Of a stretch of 64,000 nt of DNA, positions 10,094 to 22,300 are shown piece after piece; the stretch's first letter is position 1; every line of letters starts with the position of its first letter. Location of the stretch: NCBI GenBank assembly GCA_002049455.2, contig KV919042.1, positions 40,144 through 104,143 on the forward strand, read 5' to 3'. The stretch comes from Porphyra umbilicalis (taxonomy: Eukaryota; Rhodophyta; Bangiophyceae; Bangiales; Bangiaceae). Under the pieces are notes generated by a model. It was not told where the DNA came from and did no database searches. It saw only the letters and a program-made list of their open reading frames with translations. The translations under genes were made by a program, and so were the position numbers.

Positions 10094-10814
10094 TGTGACG
10101 GTCCGTCACATGGCCCCCCACACTCGGGAACCAGATTCCCCGGAAATATGCCCCACTAACGCATATTTCAAATTGTTCCGTTGGCGACCCACTTGTGATC
10201 ATCTCGTGGCTCACCAACCACAACCGCAATCCCAATACTTCCTGGGATTCGTAACCCCCCGAGCGGGCCCTACTTAAGGGCCTAATTTTGTGTAAACCCA
10301 ACTTGGATTATCGACTTATGTTACTTTGGCCCCTGACCCCGGGGCGCCGCGAGGGTGTCACGTAGCACCCTTCCCCCGCCTCTACTCAAGGCGGTATTCG
10401 AAGCTTCGGCCGTCCTCCGGGTTATGGGCCCAGTGGGCCCTGAGGAGGGGCTTTCCGTGGTCCTTTGAGGGTGTCTGAGGAGGGTTTTCCGAGGGTCTTT
10501 GAGGGAGTCTGGGGAGGGTTTTCCGAGGGTCCTTTGAGGGTGTCTGAGGAGGGTTTTCCGAGGGTCCGAGGGGAATGGATGGGATAAGAGGGTGAGGCGT
10601 GAGTGTCGCCTCGAGGCCTTCGACGCGGGCAAGTAAACTTCCGGTCACACAACTCGTGTTTGTCGCTCGGGGCGCCTTCCCCCGGTCGACGCCGTGCGTG
10701 TGTGCTCTTCGGGGTTTCCTTCCGGGGCGGGTATTCCCCGACAGGACTACCCGGCGACACGGTTTGGCTCGCCCTCCCCCCAACTGGGCGGGGTGGGCTG
10801 AGCGTGTTGTCACA
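10094..10814 (+). repeat. 3' LTR of element A copy 1
   Basis: 721 bp, from TGTGAC to GTCACA. Beyond its end the sequence switches to a minus-strand zinc-knuckle gag, confirming the boundary. A five-base candidate duplication AGACG (10815-10819) cannot be tested because the left flank is outside the window. Confidence 0.93.
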
Positions 10815-12596
10815 AGACGTGCATCCAACTTGGGACACGTCTCGGCCCAGTGTCCCTTTTGGCCACACTGCCGACAAGGCTGAGTGTCCGGTCGATCATC
10901 GGAGTGGGCAGTCGTCGGTGTAGTAGCCGCGACTTCCGATTCCTCACCCTCGCCCCGCGCATAGTAGGCACGGGTACGTGGCGGGGTGCGAGGCACAAGG
11001 GGTTGCTTCGCCTGGTGCCGAAGGCTTCTTGCCTCGCTCGCCTTACGGGCTTCCTCCGCCCGCTCTTTCTGCTGCTCAGAGCGGAGCCAGCGAAACTCGT
11101 CACCCTTAGTCTGGGCAAGGCGAGCCAGCTCGGCCAAAGTAATGGCCGGCTTGTTTCGCTCACGTACTGTGGCGCGCACCGCCCGGTGAACGCCCTCCAC
11201 GAAGCGCCCCTTCAGGGCGCCCGACTCATGGAGAAAACCGCACTCGGTACTCATCCGGCGCAGCCGTTCGGCGAAGGACAACTCGTCCTCGCCGTCCTCA
11301 TGGGACGCTCGATTAAACTCTTCCACTCGAAGAGCGAAGGATGCCTCATCGGCATGCATCCGGATCATCCAGTTGACAAGTTCCAAGTAGGAGGTCACCT
11401 CCCCAGGGTTGCCCCCACGCCGAGTAGGCATGACGGCCATCACCTCTGAGCGGAGTGGCTCGCGGGTCTGCAGAACATAGAAGGCCTCGCCTTCTGAGAC
11501 GAAACTGTCGTCACACGCTTTTGCGAATTTACGCAAGAACTGGAAAACCTTGTGACGTGGGGTCCCGTCCCACTCGGATCAGGACCCGAAGGAGTGTGAG
11601 ATATCCTTCTTGAGCCGACCCATGTTATGGGCCTGCTCGCGCGTGTAGAGAGTTGACTTGTTCTCCAACGCGTACGTCTCACAGTCAAACATATCTTTAT
11701 GCGGGGATTGTTCACTGTGCTCCGGGACGGTGCAGCTCGTACCGATGAGGCAAGACTGCCCCGGATGGGCGCATAGTCCGCGCCCGCACTACGAGGTTGC
11801 CCACGCGAAATTGACGCGTGGGTACGCCGCGGCGTTCAGAAGGAGTCCTACTGGGTGCCGGGTGTACGGATATAGGGGGAGTCCCCCCTGAATACTCTCC
11901 GTCTGAGGACTGCGACGTATAGACCAAATGACGACGGGGGGACGAGTTGCCACCCCGACGCGTTCAGGCCCTGGGGCTTGGAACCGAAGCCACCGCGGGC
12001 GACCCCTGTGGGGATTGCGCCACCTCCGTCCGTACCATGTGGGTGATTGCGTGCACCAGCTCTGGACCGATCACCCCTCTGAGCCCGAGGAGAACGACTA
12101 GAGCTCCCACCCGGCGGCTCTTGTGCAAAAGTGGGCACATTCCAACCAACCAGAGTCGAGGACGGCCTCTCAGTCCGCGACGGACGGGCCGGCCGACTTC
12201 CGCCGAAGAGAATGCCAGCACCCGGATGGAGACTCTCGGCATTACTGCGAACCGAGGGTGCCCAGCCGGGGTGCGAACGCCACTGGGCCCGGCTGGCAAG
12301 GCCTGGGGGCGAAACAAAGACCCACGCCGAGGATCACCACATCCCCGTCGCTCTGACTCAGTGGGTCGCGCTCGTCGGCGGACCGACACTCTGGGGGAGG
12401 TCAACACCGCCCGCACCACTAGTCATTCCGGAGCGCCCGGGGGGGAACTCACGCCCACCCCTGTCCATCGGGCCCCAACTTGGGGCTCGCCAACCTGGCG
12501 TTGCAGGGTTGCAACGCGAGGGAAGTAATCGCTGGGGAAGAAGGTCGACTCGACTTCCTCCGAGGGCCCCTCGAGGATGACAAAGTGTGTCCTGCC
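10815..12596 (-). pseudogene. gag: gag of a divergent relative (A'), truncated by copy 1
   Basis: On the minus strand the segment 11536-10820 encodes a Gag closely related to element A: RKFAKACDD, then SEGEAFYVLQ, ELSFAERLRRM, ALKGRFVEGVHRAVRATVRE and LAQTKGDEFRWLR. A complete zinc knuckle follows, CRQCGQKGHWAETC, near 10860-10820. Upstream, 12590-11540 holds the Pro/Ser/Arg-rich N-terminal part with frame breaks. The reading is cut exactly at the end of the copy 1 LTR, so copy 1 (or a deletion) truncated it. The knuckle is intact here, whereas both A copies have lost knuckle residues. Confidence 0.78.
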
Positions 12597-12616
12597 TCCC
12601 CTGCTGCTCCACCAAA
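12597..12616 (-). promoter_or_regulatory. Primer binding site of the A' fragment
   Basis: This is the exact reverse complement of the element A primer site. The minus-strand bases just upstream, GTTGTCGCCACA (12617-12628), resemble the end of the element A LTR (GTTGTCACA), so an LTR remnant starts at 12617. Confidence 0.7.
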
Positions 12617-12919
12617 TGTGGCGACAACCCTAACCCAGGCGATCGAAATGCATGGACGGTCTCATGGGGCGGCGGTGGTACGTCACGGCTGACCGTCGTG
12701 GGCTTGTCGGACGATGGGCCACAAAGGGTGATCGGGATTGTGCCTGACGAACAAGGGGCTCTCCCAAGGGTGATACGCAAACGACCCGCGTGGAGTTTAT
12801 TGGTCGCTGACGCGCCGTACGGCACCATCGACACTACAAGACCCCTACACTACTACGCGCTACGACTACGACTCCAGAGGGCACTGCCCCTCACTCTTTC
12901 ATTACTATCCCACCTTCGG
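12617..12919. other. Gene-free stretch, probable remnant of the A' LTR
   Basis: Its first bases look like an LTR end next to the primer site. I could not find the opposite LTR terminus and see no coding sequence. Confidence 0.3.
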
Positions 12920-13984
12920 TCAACGGCGGGCCGACGAAGGTCCACCCCACTCGAGACCGGGCGGAACACGGGGGCGCTGCGCCGGCGGCTCCTCGTGGTA
13001 GACGTAGCGGTCGCGGTGATGCTGCTGCCGACGATTGGCACCACCGGCGGCCACGCCGACCTCGCGAAGGAGAACCGCGCGGATGCTGCGCCGACCGACC
13101 AACTGGAGAAAACTCCTCCAAGTGATGGGGGGAAACCCCGGGGTGGTCGCGGCCCACTGGGCAATCGAGTCGCCAAACGACACCACGGTGTGGCTCAAGC
13201 CGGTTACCAGGGTCCCCATGGTGTAGCCGTGGAGTTCCCCGGGGTCGCAAGCCACGATGCGCGCCAACCCCTGCGGGACGCGGTCCGAGGGAATGTGGTC
13301 GAGCTGGTCGAAGGCCACGTCGAGGATGTCGCGGTGTTCCACAGGGTCGAACGAGACGATGAGGCTACCGCCGGAGTTGCCCCCAGAGGGGGCGGCGGAT
13401 GCGGTCGGCGGCGACGGACCGGAGGGGACGACCCCGCTGCGCCCGTCACCACGGAGGAAGCAGGCGGCTCGGTCCCACCCCGGGGTAACGTGGGCTGCCG
13501 GCAGCTGAAACGGCGGCGGCCCAACCCCCACGGGCGGGCCGTAGCCACGCGCCTCAAGGATGTCCGCGGTGTACGGCAAGTCGAAGGGGCGAAGGTCCTC
13601 GGCGACCTTGGCGCGGGTTCCGTCGTCGTCCACCTCGAGGGAAGCCCAGATCCAACCTCGCGGTCCGGACGGTCGGTGCTACGCGCACGGAGGCGCTGAT
13701 GGAAGGCCTCCGAATCGGGGAGCTGGTCCCGAGGTCCAACAACGCCCCGAGGGTGGCGGTCGCCTGCGCGTCGGGACCGCGGCGTTGACGCAGATTTTGG
13801 GCGGCCCGACGGAGCGATCCAATCGAGGAGACGCGAAGGGTAACGCCACAAGACCCGACCGGTGCAAAACGTCTCGAGGATACGACGGCCGCCGCGAGGG
13901 CCCACTCGCTACGGAAAGCCCACGAGGCCGCCGCCCCGCAAAGGTCGTCCGTGGCGTAAGCGTGCACCCACGGGAGTTCCACCA
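12920..13984 (-). pseudogene. Fragment resembling the aORF of element A, divergent and frameshifted
   Basis: Read on the minus strand with frame changes near 13640-13900, the peptides show a weak but ordered resemblance to the middle and C-terminal parts of the element A aORF: an LPWVHAYA segment against MPRIVAYF, RVLWRYPS against RYLWHLPA, and GPDA followed by LLDL in both. Further on is a Gly/Pro-rich tract. If real, the aORF predates the split between A and A'. Its orientation implies a plus-strand parent element, opposite to the neighbouring A' gag, so this stretch is rearranged. By eye only. Confidence 0.38.
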
Positions 13985-13985
13985 N
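13985..13985. other. Undetermined base at a junction of two elements
   Basis: The only N in the window. On one side is element B reverse transcriptase, on the other the aORF-like fragment. It may mark an assembly join. Confidence 0.6.
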
Positions 13986-15293
13986 CACTGTGCTTCGAAG
14001 GTCTTCGAATGCGGCGATGGCCTCGTCAGTTGGTGGTGGTAGGTCCGGTGGGATCTCGGCCCTAGTCAGGGCGTTCAGGGGCTTCGCTCGTTTGGCAAAG
14101 TCCTTGACGAAACGTCGATAGACGTTGCACATGCCCAAGAAGCTTTTCAGCTGGGTCTTTTTCGTTGTAAACTTGGCATGCTTCAGAGCATCCACGTTTT
14201 TGTTATGCACGTGCAGTTGCCCGGGGCGGACAATGTGTCCGAGGTACTCGACTTCGTCCTAGAACCAGGTGCACTTTTCCATGTTTAGGGTAACCCCGTT
14301 CTCGCTTAGACGGTGCGGAACCGTATCATCGTCTTTGACGTGTTGTTCCGCGTTTGCGGACAAGATGATGACATCGTCTGAGCAGACAAGGCATATCTGC
14401 CATTGTCAGCCCGAGAAGATAATATCCAACGCGCGCTGAAAGGTAGCGGGCGCGTTCGTCAAGCCAAAAGGCATTGATAACCAGTGGTATATACCACAAT
14501 GCGTTGTAAAAGCCGTATTCTCTTGGACTTCCTTGCGTAAGGGCACTTGCCAGTACCCGGCGGTGCAGTCGAGAGACGTGGACACCTGGACATCTCCCAA
14601 GGGGTCGAGGCAGTTCTCCATCCGAGGCAAGGGTCAAGCATCCTTCTTGGTGATGTTGTTTAACCGACGATAGTCGACACAGAATCGGGCTTTGCCGTTC
14701 TTCTTTGGTACAATTACCACGGAGCTTGCCCAAGCACTGTGGCTAGGGGCAATGACGTTGATCTTCAACATCTTGTTGACCTCATCAGCGATGATCTGCC
14801 GTTTGAATGGCCCGGTCAGGTAAGGTTGGGCCCGTATGGGCAGAGCGTCTGGGGGAGTGACGATGGCTTGCTGCGTAGCACGGATGACACCTAGGGTTCC
14901 ATCCCACATCGACGAATGCGTCTTGTGCATGTCTCGAACCTGCTTGTGCAGGTACTCGGGGGCCTCACTGAGGTTAAGGTCCTCGAGTGGGTCACGACTC
15001 GCGTCGTCCGATGAAGTATCGGTTCCGTCTTTTGGATTGTTGTCATCGAAAACGGCGGCCAACATCGGCCCTTGGTAGAGTTCTGCAAACCCCAAGGTTG
15101 AGTTCTTGCGAACAATGACTCGGTGTTTGCTAACGTTGCATAGCTTGACTAGGAAGGCTTCGTCGGGCTTGACGATGGCAAGGCCGCGGGCGACCGCCAT
15201 TGACTTATGTCGGCATAACCGAGCGTTCGGTGTGATGGTTACCAGGGGTGTCGCATGTGGCCATGATCCGCTACTCTTGTTGTCCGTCGACAC
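13986..15293 (-). pseudogene. pol: Reverse transcriptase region of element B, degenerate
   Basis: On the minus strand from 15293: a linker, then RT with KFCVDYRRL-like ARFCVDYRRLNNITKKDA, a TGA at about 14634-14636 where Tyr is usual, then PRMENCLDPLGDV, LDCTAGYWQVPL, MPFGLTNAPATFQRALD and, after breaks near 14400 and 14215, LKSFLGMCNVYRRFVKDFAK. The catalytic box reads C-S-D-D where Y-x-D-D is expected, so the enzyme would be dead even if translated. The reading stops at the N at 13985; RNase H and integrase are not present. It is unlike element A in detail, so a separate Ty3/gypsy family. Confidence 0.85.
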
Positions 15294-15837
15294 GTACCTG
15301 TTTACAGGCTCTCACCCTTGCGGGCTTGTCTTGACAATGGCGGTCCCAGGCACTGTTATTAAGACAAGCCAATATCGGCGTTGGCCAAGGAAGCTCCTCC
15401 GTGCAGCGCACGTGCTCCTGCCAGACGATCTTCCGCAAACGTGGCAAGATCGCGTCGATGTTTTGTTTAATGAACTCGGTGCCAAGACAGCACAGGACTG
15501 ACAAGTTGTCGGAAACGAGCAATTGGTCAAATAGACGAACACCTCCGTTGTCTACATACAGATTAATGGCATACTTCGTCACGAGACGATTGTTGTTTGC
15601 ATCTTGGATGCGCGGAAGCGTGGTCAAATATTCGGCGTCAGCCATCCAGTTCGCAGGGAGAACACTAATTCGCACTATGTTCACCCCGGCATCCGTGTCA
15701 AGTACAGGGCGGCAGCTCCGCAACAAGCTCATGCACGGGCCAAGCGTGGCGGAGATCTCGTAGTGCCGTAAGGCACCACGCAACAGTCTTGTTACCGTAC
15801 GCTTTCGCGTTCCGACGGGCAACCCCAAGTCTGGCAC
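15271..15837 (-). pseudogene. pol: Aspartic protease region of element B
   Basis: A minus-strand reading with VLDTDAGVNIVR, a protease-like site in which the usual D-T/S-G triplet is disturbed by an extra residue, followed by the hydrophobic LLVSDNLSVLCCLGTEFI expected of the second half of a retropepsin. It overlaps the start of the RT reading by 23 nt in another frame, so at least one frameshift lies between them. Position between the zinc-knuckle gag and RT supports the call. Confidence 0.68.
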
Positions 15838-15893
15838 CCGGCCTAGGCGTTTTTCGAGTCGTCCACGGCGTCGGCCGGATGTTCGATGTCGTC

Positions 15894-16151
15894 TTATTTG
15901 ACGTTACCGTCGGCAATGGCATGAACGACGATGAGCGGTTGGCGACGCTCGCGAGGGCGATAGGGTTCGGCACACTGTGCGGCGAAGTGCTTCGGCTGGT
16001 TACAATTGTAACAGATGTCAGCGCGATTGGCTTGAGGGACGGCGGCCCGCGGGGGCGGCGGGGTGCTGACCGGTTTTGACGATCGCTCCGTCGTCGTCCG
16101 CTGGTCCTGTGTCGCGAAGGCGAATTTGATTGCCTTTGCGCGGGTCATCTT
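15894..16151 (-). pseudogene. gag: gag C-terminal part of element B, with zinc knuckle
   Basis: The minus-strand peptide has one zinc knuckle, CYNCNQPKHFAAQC (C-x2-C-x4-H-x4-C), followed by an Arg-rich tail. It begins exactly where the element A copy 2 LTR begins (16152); the N-terminal part lies 18 kb away at 34082-35019 on the same strand. The two halves form one gag split by the insertion of copy 2. Confidence 0.78.
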
Positions 16152-16880
16152 TGTGACGGTCCGTCACATGGCCCCCATACTCCGGGAACCAGATTCCCCG
16201 GAAATATGCCCCACTAACGCATATTTCAAGTTGTTCCGTTGGCGACCCACTTGTGATCATCTCGTGGCTCACCAACCACAACCGCAATCCCAATACTTCC
16301 CTGGGATTCGTAACCCCCCCGAGCGGGACCCTACTTGAGGGCCTAACTTTTTGTAAACACAACTTGGATTATCGACTTATGTTACTTTGTGCCCCTGACC
16401 CCGGGGCGCCGCGAGGGTGTCACGTAGCACCCTTCCCCCCGCCTCTACTCAAGGCGGTATTCAAAGCTTCGGCCGTCCTCCGGGTTATGGGCCCAGTGGG
16501 CCCTGAGGAGAGGGCTTTCCGTGGGTCCTTTGAGGGTGTCTGAGGAGGGTTTTCCGAGGGTCCTTTGAGGGAGTCTGGGGAGGGTTTTCCGAGGGTCCTT
16601 TGAGGGTGTCTGAGGAGGGTTTTCCGAGGGTCCGAGGGGAACGGATGGGATAAGAGGGTGAGGCGTGAGTGTCGCCTCGAGGCCTTCGACGCGGGCAAGT
16701 AAACTTCCGGTCACACAACTCATGTTTGTCGCTCGGGGCGCCTTCCCCCGGTCGTCGCCGTGCGTGTGTGCTCTTCGGGGTTTCCTTCTGAGGCGGGTAT
16801 TCCCCGACAGGACTACCCGGCGACACGGTTTGGCTCGCCCTCCCCCCAACTGGGTGGGGTGGGCTGAGCGTGTTGTCACA
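16152..16880 (+). repeat. 5' LTR of element A copy 2
   Basis: 729 bp, TGTGAC to GTCACA, followed at once by the primer site. The three internal tandem units are present. Confidence 0.93.
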
Positions 16881-16900
16881 TTTGGTGGAGCAGCAGGGGA
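16881..16900 (+). promoter_or_regulatory. Primer binding site, element A copy 2
   Basis: Identical to the site at 666-685 and adjacent to the LTR end. Confidence 0.8.
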
Positions 16901-17042
16901 GGAAGGCAACTCAACCTTCCTCGGGGTGGTGGCGGTGCGCCAATTCGCCGCGGAGGGAACCTAGTTGGTCCTCCTCCCCTTGGAGCCCAGCGCTGCGGGC
17001 GGTGCCCCGCAACGCCAGGTTTGGCTGAGTCCGGCCGGGTCG

Positions 17043-19297
17043 ATGGCCGATGGGGGGGGAGATGGAGACCCCCCCGGTGTCGAGGTGCCTGGTGCCGGGG
17101 CGGATGAGATTACCCCCCCCGGAGGCGGATCGTCGGTTGACGACCGCCACACCAGTGCAGGCACCACGGACGCGGGTGCCCGCGAGGCACGGACTTTGTT
17201 CCAACGCTTGCCCCCGGGCCTCGATCCGACTGGGACTCGCCCCCAGGCAGGCGCCCCCTCGGGTAGTACTCATCTCGAGGCGGTCCTGTCGGGTGCTGGC
17301 ACTCATTTTGGCGTAGGACAGCTGCCCGACGTTACCACGTGGGGCGGTGGGTCTGTGCCACCACCGCCACAAGAACCTGCGGGTGCGAGCTCTAGTCGTG
17401 CTCCCCCAGGCTCACGGGAGGCCAAGGGTGCCCCGGCGCTTGAGCACGGCGCCGGGACCCACGGTATCGTCCCCCGGCCCTCGGGCCCGGTGGAAGATCC
17501 CCTCTCGGTGCTTGGGAGGGGGGGGCAATGCCAGGATCGGCACGGGAGCCTGCAGGCGGGAGCTCTAGTCGTGCTCCCCCAGGCTCACGGGGTGCCAGGG
17601 ATGGCCAGGGTCCCGAGTGGCGAGACGCCGTGGCCGAGGTCGTTCGGTCCGAAGTTACCCGATCGCTAGTGACCATGCTGAGGGGCTCTACGCCCACGCC
17701 CGCTGAGCTACGGGGCCGGGCCCGACGCTCTGCTCGTCGGCGCCGACGAGACAACTCGTCGTCGTCGTCGACCACTGACGTCTCCCGCTCGGGGGACGAG
17801 TCAATTGTTGCGGCCCTACTTGGTGCGTTCCGTGCTACCCCCCCGCCGTCGACGGTTAGGGAGGGCACTCGGGGTATTGACCCGAGGGCCCAACCGACTC
17901 CTGACTCGGCGGAGGGTGAGCAAGGCGGGGGAGCCGCGCGAGGGGTACCCCGGGGTATCGACCCGGGGTTTCCGACGCAACTCTCCTTCGCGACCGATCC
18001 AGAGGCTGGGGGGTGGCCTACTCAACCCACCCCGACACCCCCAACTCGGGTGGTGCCGCTTAAGATTGTGGTGAACCACCCGTACTACCGGGTGCTGTTC
18101 GATTGTGAGACCTTCGCGCTAGACAACAAGTCGGTTGCCTACGCGCGGCGCCAGGCCCGTTCTCTGGGCCGGCGCAAGAAGGAGGTCGCTCAGTCCTTCG
18201 GGGTGAACGACGAGTGGGATAGTTCCCCCCCAGCCAAGGTCTTCCAGTTCTCGCGCAGGTTTGCCAAGGCCAGTGACGACAACAACATCTCCGAAGGCGA
18301 AGCCTTCTACATCCTTCAAGACTTTACGAAGGAACCTCTCAAGTCAGAGGTGATGATGGTTATGCCAATTCGCCGGGCGGGTAACCCCGGCGAGGTCACT
18401 TCATACTTGGAACTCATCAATTGGATGATCCGGCGTCACGTCGACGAGGCCTCGGTGGCTACTCTAGTCGAGACCCTGAACGTCGCGGTTCAACGGGACG
18501 ACGAGGACGAGTTGTCCTTCGCCGAGCGCCTCCGCCGCCTCAACACCGAGTGCGGGTTCATGTACGGGGAAGGCGCCCTCAAGGGGCGCTTTGTGGAAGA
18601 TGTCCACCGCGCGGCGCGCGCCACTGTGCGCGAGTGCAACACCCCCGGCATGACTATGGCGAAGCTGGCTCGCGTCGCCCAGACGAAGGGCGACGAACAC
18701 CGCTGGCTACGACTTGAGCAGCACAAGGAGCGGACCAAGGAGCGAGAAGCGCTCGCGGAGGAGGCCCGTCTCCGGCGACAAGCTCGGGCGGCCGCCCTTC
18801 CCCGGATCACTGGGGGGGCGCGGGGTAACCAACCGCGGGACGCCCCCGTCCGGACCGTCGGGGCCGTGGGCGCCCCCACTCCGGGCCCCCGGTACGATGG
18901 GTCCCGACCCAAGACTCCGGGCGGCTCGACTCCCGGCGGCAACGACAACGCGCGCTGCCGCTCCCGACCGAGGGATGGGCCTTCCCAACCTAAACCCCGG
19001 TCGGAAGAGTACCCTTTCTGGCAGTGTGGCAAGGTGGGCCATTGGGCCGAGGTGTACCCCGACTTGGACGCACGCCTACGCGACCGATTGGCCATAGCCA
19101 GTCGGTGGTCCCCTCTCGGGACGTCCTCGGGCTCCCGCGATACTCCGCGAGCGGGCCGGCGAGTAGCCGTGGCCACTCCCCACGAGGACTCTAGCTCGAG
19201 CGGCGAGGAGCCGACGCCGCTTGAGAAGGGGGAGCCGCAGACCGAGCCCGAGTGCGGACCCACCACCTCCTCTGAGTCCGAGGAGGGAAACGAGTAA
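17043..19297 (+). pseudogene. gag: gag of element A copy 2
   Basis: Starts at the same MADGGG ATG as copy 1. The frame is continuous from about 17528 to TAA at 19295-19297, including the whole Gag domain (about 18070-18720: LSFAERLRRLNTECG and ALKGRFVED). A one-base deletion near 17475 separates the N-terminal ~145 residues from the rest. The knuckle reads FWQCGKVGHWAEVY: histidine is present but the first and last cysteines are replaced, the reverse of the defect in copy 1. The acidic Ser/Glu tail and the slippery heptamer at 19285 are conserved. Confidence 0.85.
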
Positions 19298-19340
19298 CCA
19301 CCGGTGTTGGGCCCTCCCCGCGGCAACCGGTGGACCCAAC
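19285..19340 (+). promoter_or_regulatory. Candidate -1 frameshift signal, gag-pol copy 2
   Basis: GGGAAAC at 19285-19291 in gag phase, one codon before the TAA. The inverted repeat CCACCGGT (19298-19305) / ACCGGTGG (19326-19333) and GTTGGG / CCCAAC (19335-19340) match copy 1, with the same 6-nt spacer. The gag stop itself has moved by one codon while the heptamer has not. Confidence 0.7.
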
Positions 19341-22300
19341 CCGGGACGTGGATAAGATGCCAGGACGCATCCTATCCCGACCCAAGGGCATCCGCCCCCG
19401 GGTTGCACCCCTTCCGAAGGGGGTAAGCGGCCAGAATGTGGTGGCCATCCTGACGGGGTCCAACTACCAGGTGGCCAGTCGCTTCTGGCTGGACGCGGGG
19501 CGTGAGCTAGCTCTCCGCGTCATAGTTGACACGGGGTCGTGTGTCTCCCTAGTACGGGAAGCGCTACTCCCCCCGGAGATGGAGGTGGCGCCCTTAGACG
19601 CGGCGACCGCCACATTACTTGACGTGAATGGGGGACTCCTTCCCATCACGGGCACCGTGACTCTTACGGTGTGTGTCGGCACTTACTCCACCCCAGTCAC
19701 GTGTTTGGTAGTGCCGGGCATCCCTACTCGTAGGGACCGACCACACGGACGTTCATGTCCCCAACATTTGCGGGCCCAAGGGGTACATCCGGTTACTAAA
19801 CGGATGTAGGGTCCCCATCCTTCGTCGGGGTAAGACGAGGTCGTATGCCCGGGCGGACCAACCCCAGTCGGGGGCCGCTAGTGAGGCGGACACCAAGGTG
19901 CGCCTAGCACACGAGGTGGTTATACCCCAGCGGTCCCGGGGATACGTCCCAGTACAGACGTCATTCCAAGGGAATGGGGTCATCACCCAGCGCCATCGAG
20001 TGTATGAGCGGCACCGCGTGCATGTTGCAACTGGCACCATGGACTGCACCGCCAACCAGACGTGGTGGGTGGAGGTAACCCATACGGGGAACACGAGTAA
20101 GCGACTCCCCAAGGGCATGGTCATGGGGCATATGTCGGCCTACTCCGGTACGGTAGCCGCCATATCCCGAGAGGACTGGGCTGCACTCAGCCCCAGTCCG
20201 ACCACCGTGCCCGACGCAACGGACCCCGTGGAGGAGCCCCACGTTCATACTTCGAACGTGCCCGAATGACTGCGGCCTCAAGTGCTCGCCCTACTGGAGA
20301 AGCACCGAGCCCTCTGGAGTAAGCACTTGGGCTCCATCAAGGCCACGGAGCACCGGATCGAGTTGAAGCCGGGCTCCAAGCCCGTCCGGCTCAACCCCTA
20401 CCGGATGGGTCCCCGAACTAGGGAACTCAATAAGGCCGAAGTCGACCGAATGCTCAAGCTCGAAGTGATAGAGCCCAGCCAGAGTGAATGCGCTAGCCCG
20501 GTGGTACTCATCCCGAAGCCCGACGGAAGTCCCCGGTTCTGCATCGACTATCGGCAGTTGAACGAGCGCACAGTACGCGACTCGTACCCACTACCCCGGA
20601 TGGACGACTGCCTCGACTCCTTAGGGGATGCACAGTTCTTCTCCACGATGGACTGCAACGCGGGGGACTGGCAGATCCCCTTAGCCGAGGAGGATAAGCC
20701 GAAGACGGCATTCACTTGCCACTGTGGGACGTACCAGTGTACGCGTCTTTCGTTTGGCCTGTGCAATGCCCCTGCCACTTTCCAGCGGGCTATTGACATG
20801 ATCCTATCCGGAGTCAAGTAGCAGAATGTGCTCGTCTTCTTAGACGACCTCATCATCTTCTCCGCCGATGCCGAGTCGCACCTGTCCCACTTGGCCACGG
20901 TGCTCACCTTACTCGGGAAGCACGGGGTCACACTCAAGGCACAGAAGTGCCACCTCTTTACTAATGGGGTGGAGTACCTTGGCCATGTAGTACGGCCAGG
21001 ACGCTTGAGTGTTAACGAAAAGAACCTCAAGGTCATGAAGAAGGCCAGCTTCCCCCAGACCCAAACCCAACTCAGGAGTTTCCTGAGGATGTGCAATGTC
21101 TACCGTCGGTTCATGGTAGACTTCGCTAAGACCGCAAAGCCGCTGAACAACTTGAACAGCGTAAAGCTTCCGAAGCGGTTGAGTCCCCCTACTCCGGAGG
21201 AACAGAACGCGTTCGACAAACTACGCGAACAGCTGTGCCACCCGCCCATCCTTGCGATACCGCGCAAGGAGGGGAAGTACATCATCGATGTGGACGCTAG
21301 CTACGACCAGCTAGGATGCTGCCTACTACAGCAGCAACCCGAGGGCAAGTACCTGCCCGTAGGCTACTTCAGTAAAGGCCTACTACCGGCGGAGAAGAAC
21401 TACACCGTCACCGAGATTGAGGGACTAGGTGTGGTGTGGGCGGTCGGTTTACTACGACCGTCCATCGAGGGCACCAAGTTCCTCATCCGGTGTGACCACA
21501 AGGCACTGAAGTGGATACTGACCACGACGGCCTGCACCAACAATCGACTCAGTCGTTGGCGTATCCTCCTCTCGGAGTTCGACTATGATGTGGAATACAA
21601 GCCCGGCCCCCAACATGCGGTGGCCGACGCTCTATCCCGCATCCCGACTGAGGGGCTGGACACGGGACCCATCTCCCAGGAGATCCCCACAGTCGGGGTG
21701 ACCACTCGATCGGGGGCGGTACTTGACCCCCGACTCCACGAGAACAGGGAGACTGCCCGCATAACCCTGGGCGAACTAGTCCAGAAGCAGGCGGCAGACG
21801 AGTTTTGTCAGGGGGTCAAGAGGTTACTTGACACCCCCACGCCCACGCGCTTCTACGAGAACGCGGACAGGTTGTTGTGTAGTCGCGGACACCGCGAGGG
21901 GACCCAGCAGGTACTGGTCCCCCAGTCCCTAGTCAAGGACGTATTACGGGCGGAGCACTCCTCCCCCTTGGCTGCGCATCCAGGTGGGACGCGCATGTAC
22001 CAGACCCTGCAAGACGAATACTACTGGCCCTCGCTGGCGATGGATGTGTTCGGATGGGTGGCAGCTTGCCCCACCTGTGCTAAGAACCGGCTCATCGGTA
22101 CGCAGAGTAAAGCGTTCATGAGTTAGTTCCCGGTGACGGAACCCTTCGCAGCGCTGGCCATTGACTTACTTGGCCCCCTGCCTAGGACCCCCGAAGGATA
22201 TGAGTATATCCTAGTTATTTGTGACCGATTTACTAAGGTCACTCGGGCGGTCCCGCTTCGAGACATCACGGCTCTGGATGTTCTCAGCGCATTCCTCGAC

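Larger units (their letters stand above)
1..10814 (+). mobile_element. Ty3/gypsy chromovirus, element A copy 1 (5' end cut by window)
   Basis: Order on the plus strand: 5' LTR lacking its first 63 bases (1-665), primer site (666-685), gag (828-3079), pol (about 3077-7032), a long antisense gene (9496-7010), a noncoding stretch with a polypurine tract, and the 3' LTR (10094-10814). The protease-RT-RNase H-integrase order plus a C-terminal chromodomain places it with the Ty3/gypsy chromoviruses. Counting the missing bases it is about 10.9 kb, matching copy 2 once the insert in copy 2 is removed. The right flank is gag of a divergent relative on the opposite strand, so copy 1 probably landed inside that element; the left target duplication is outside the window. 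Confidence 0.93.
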
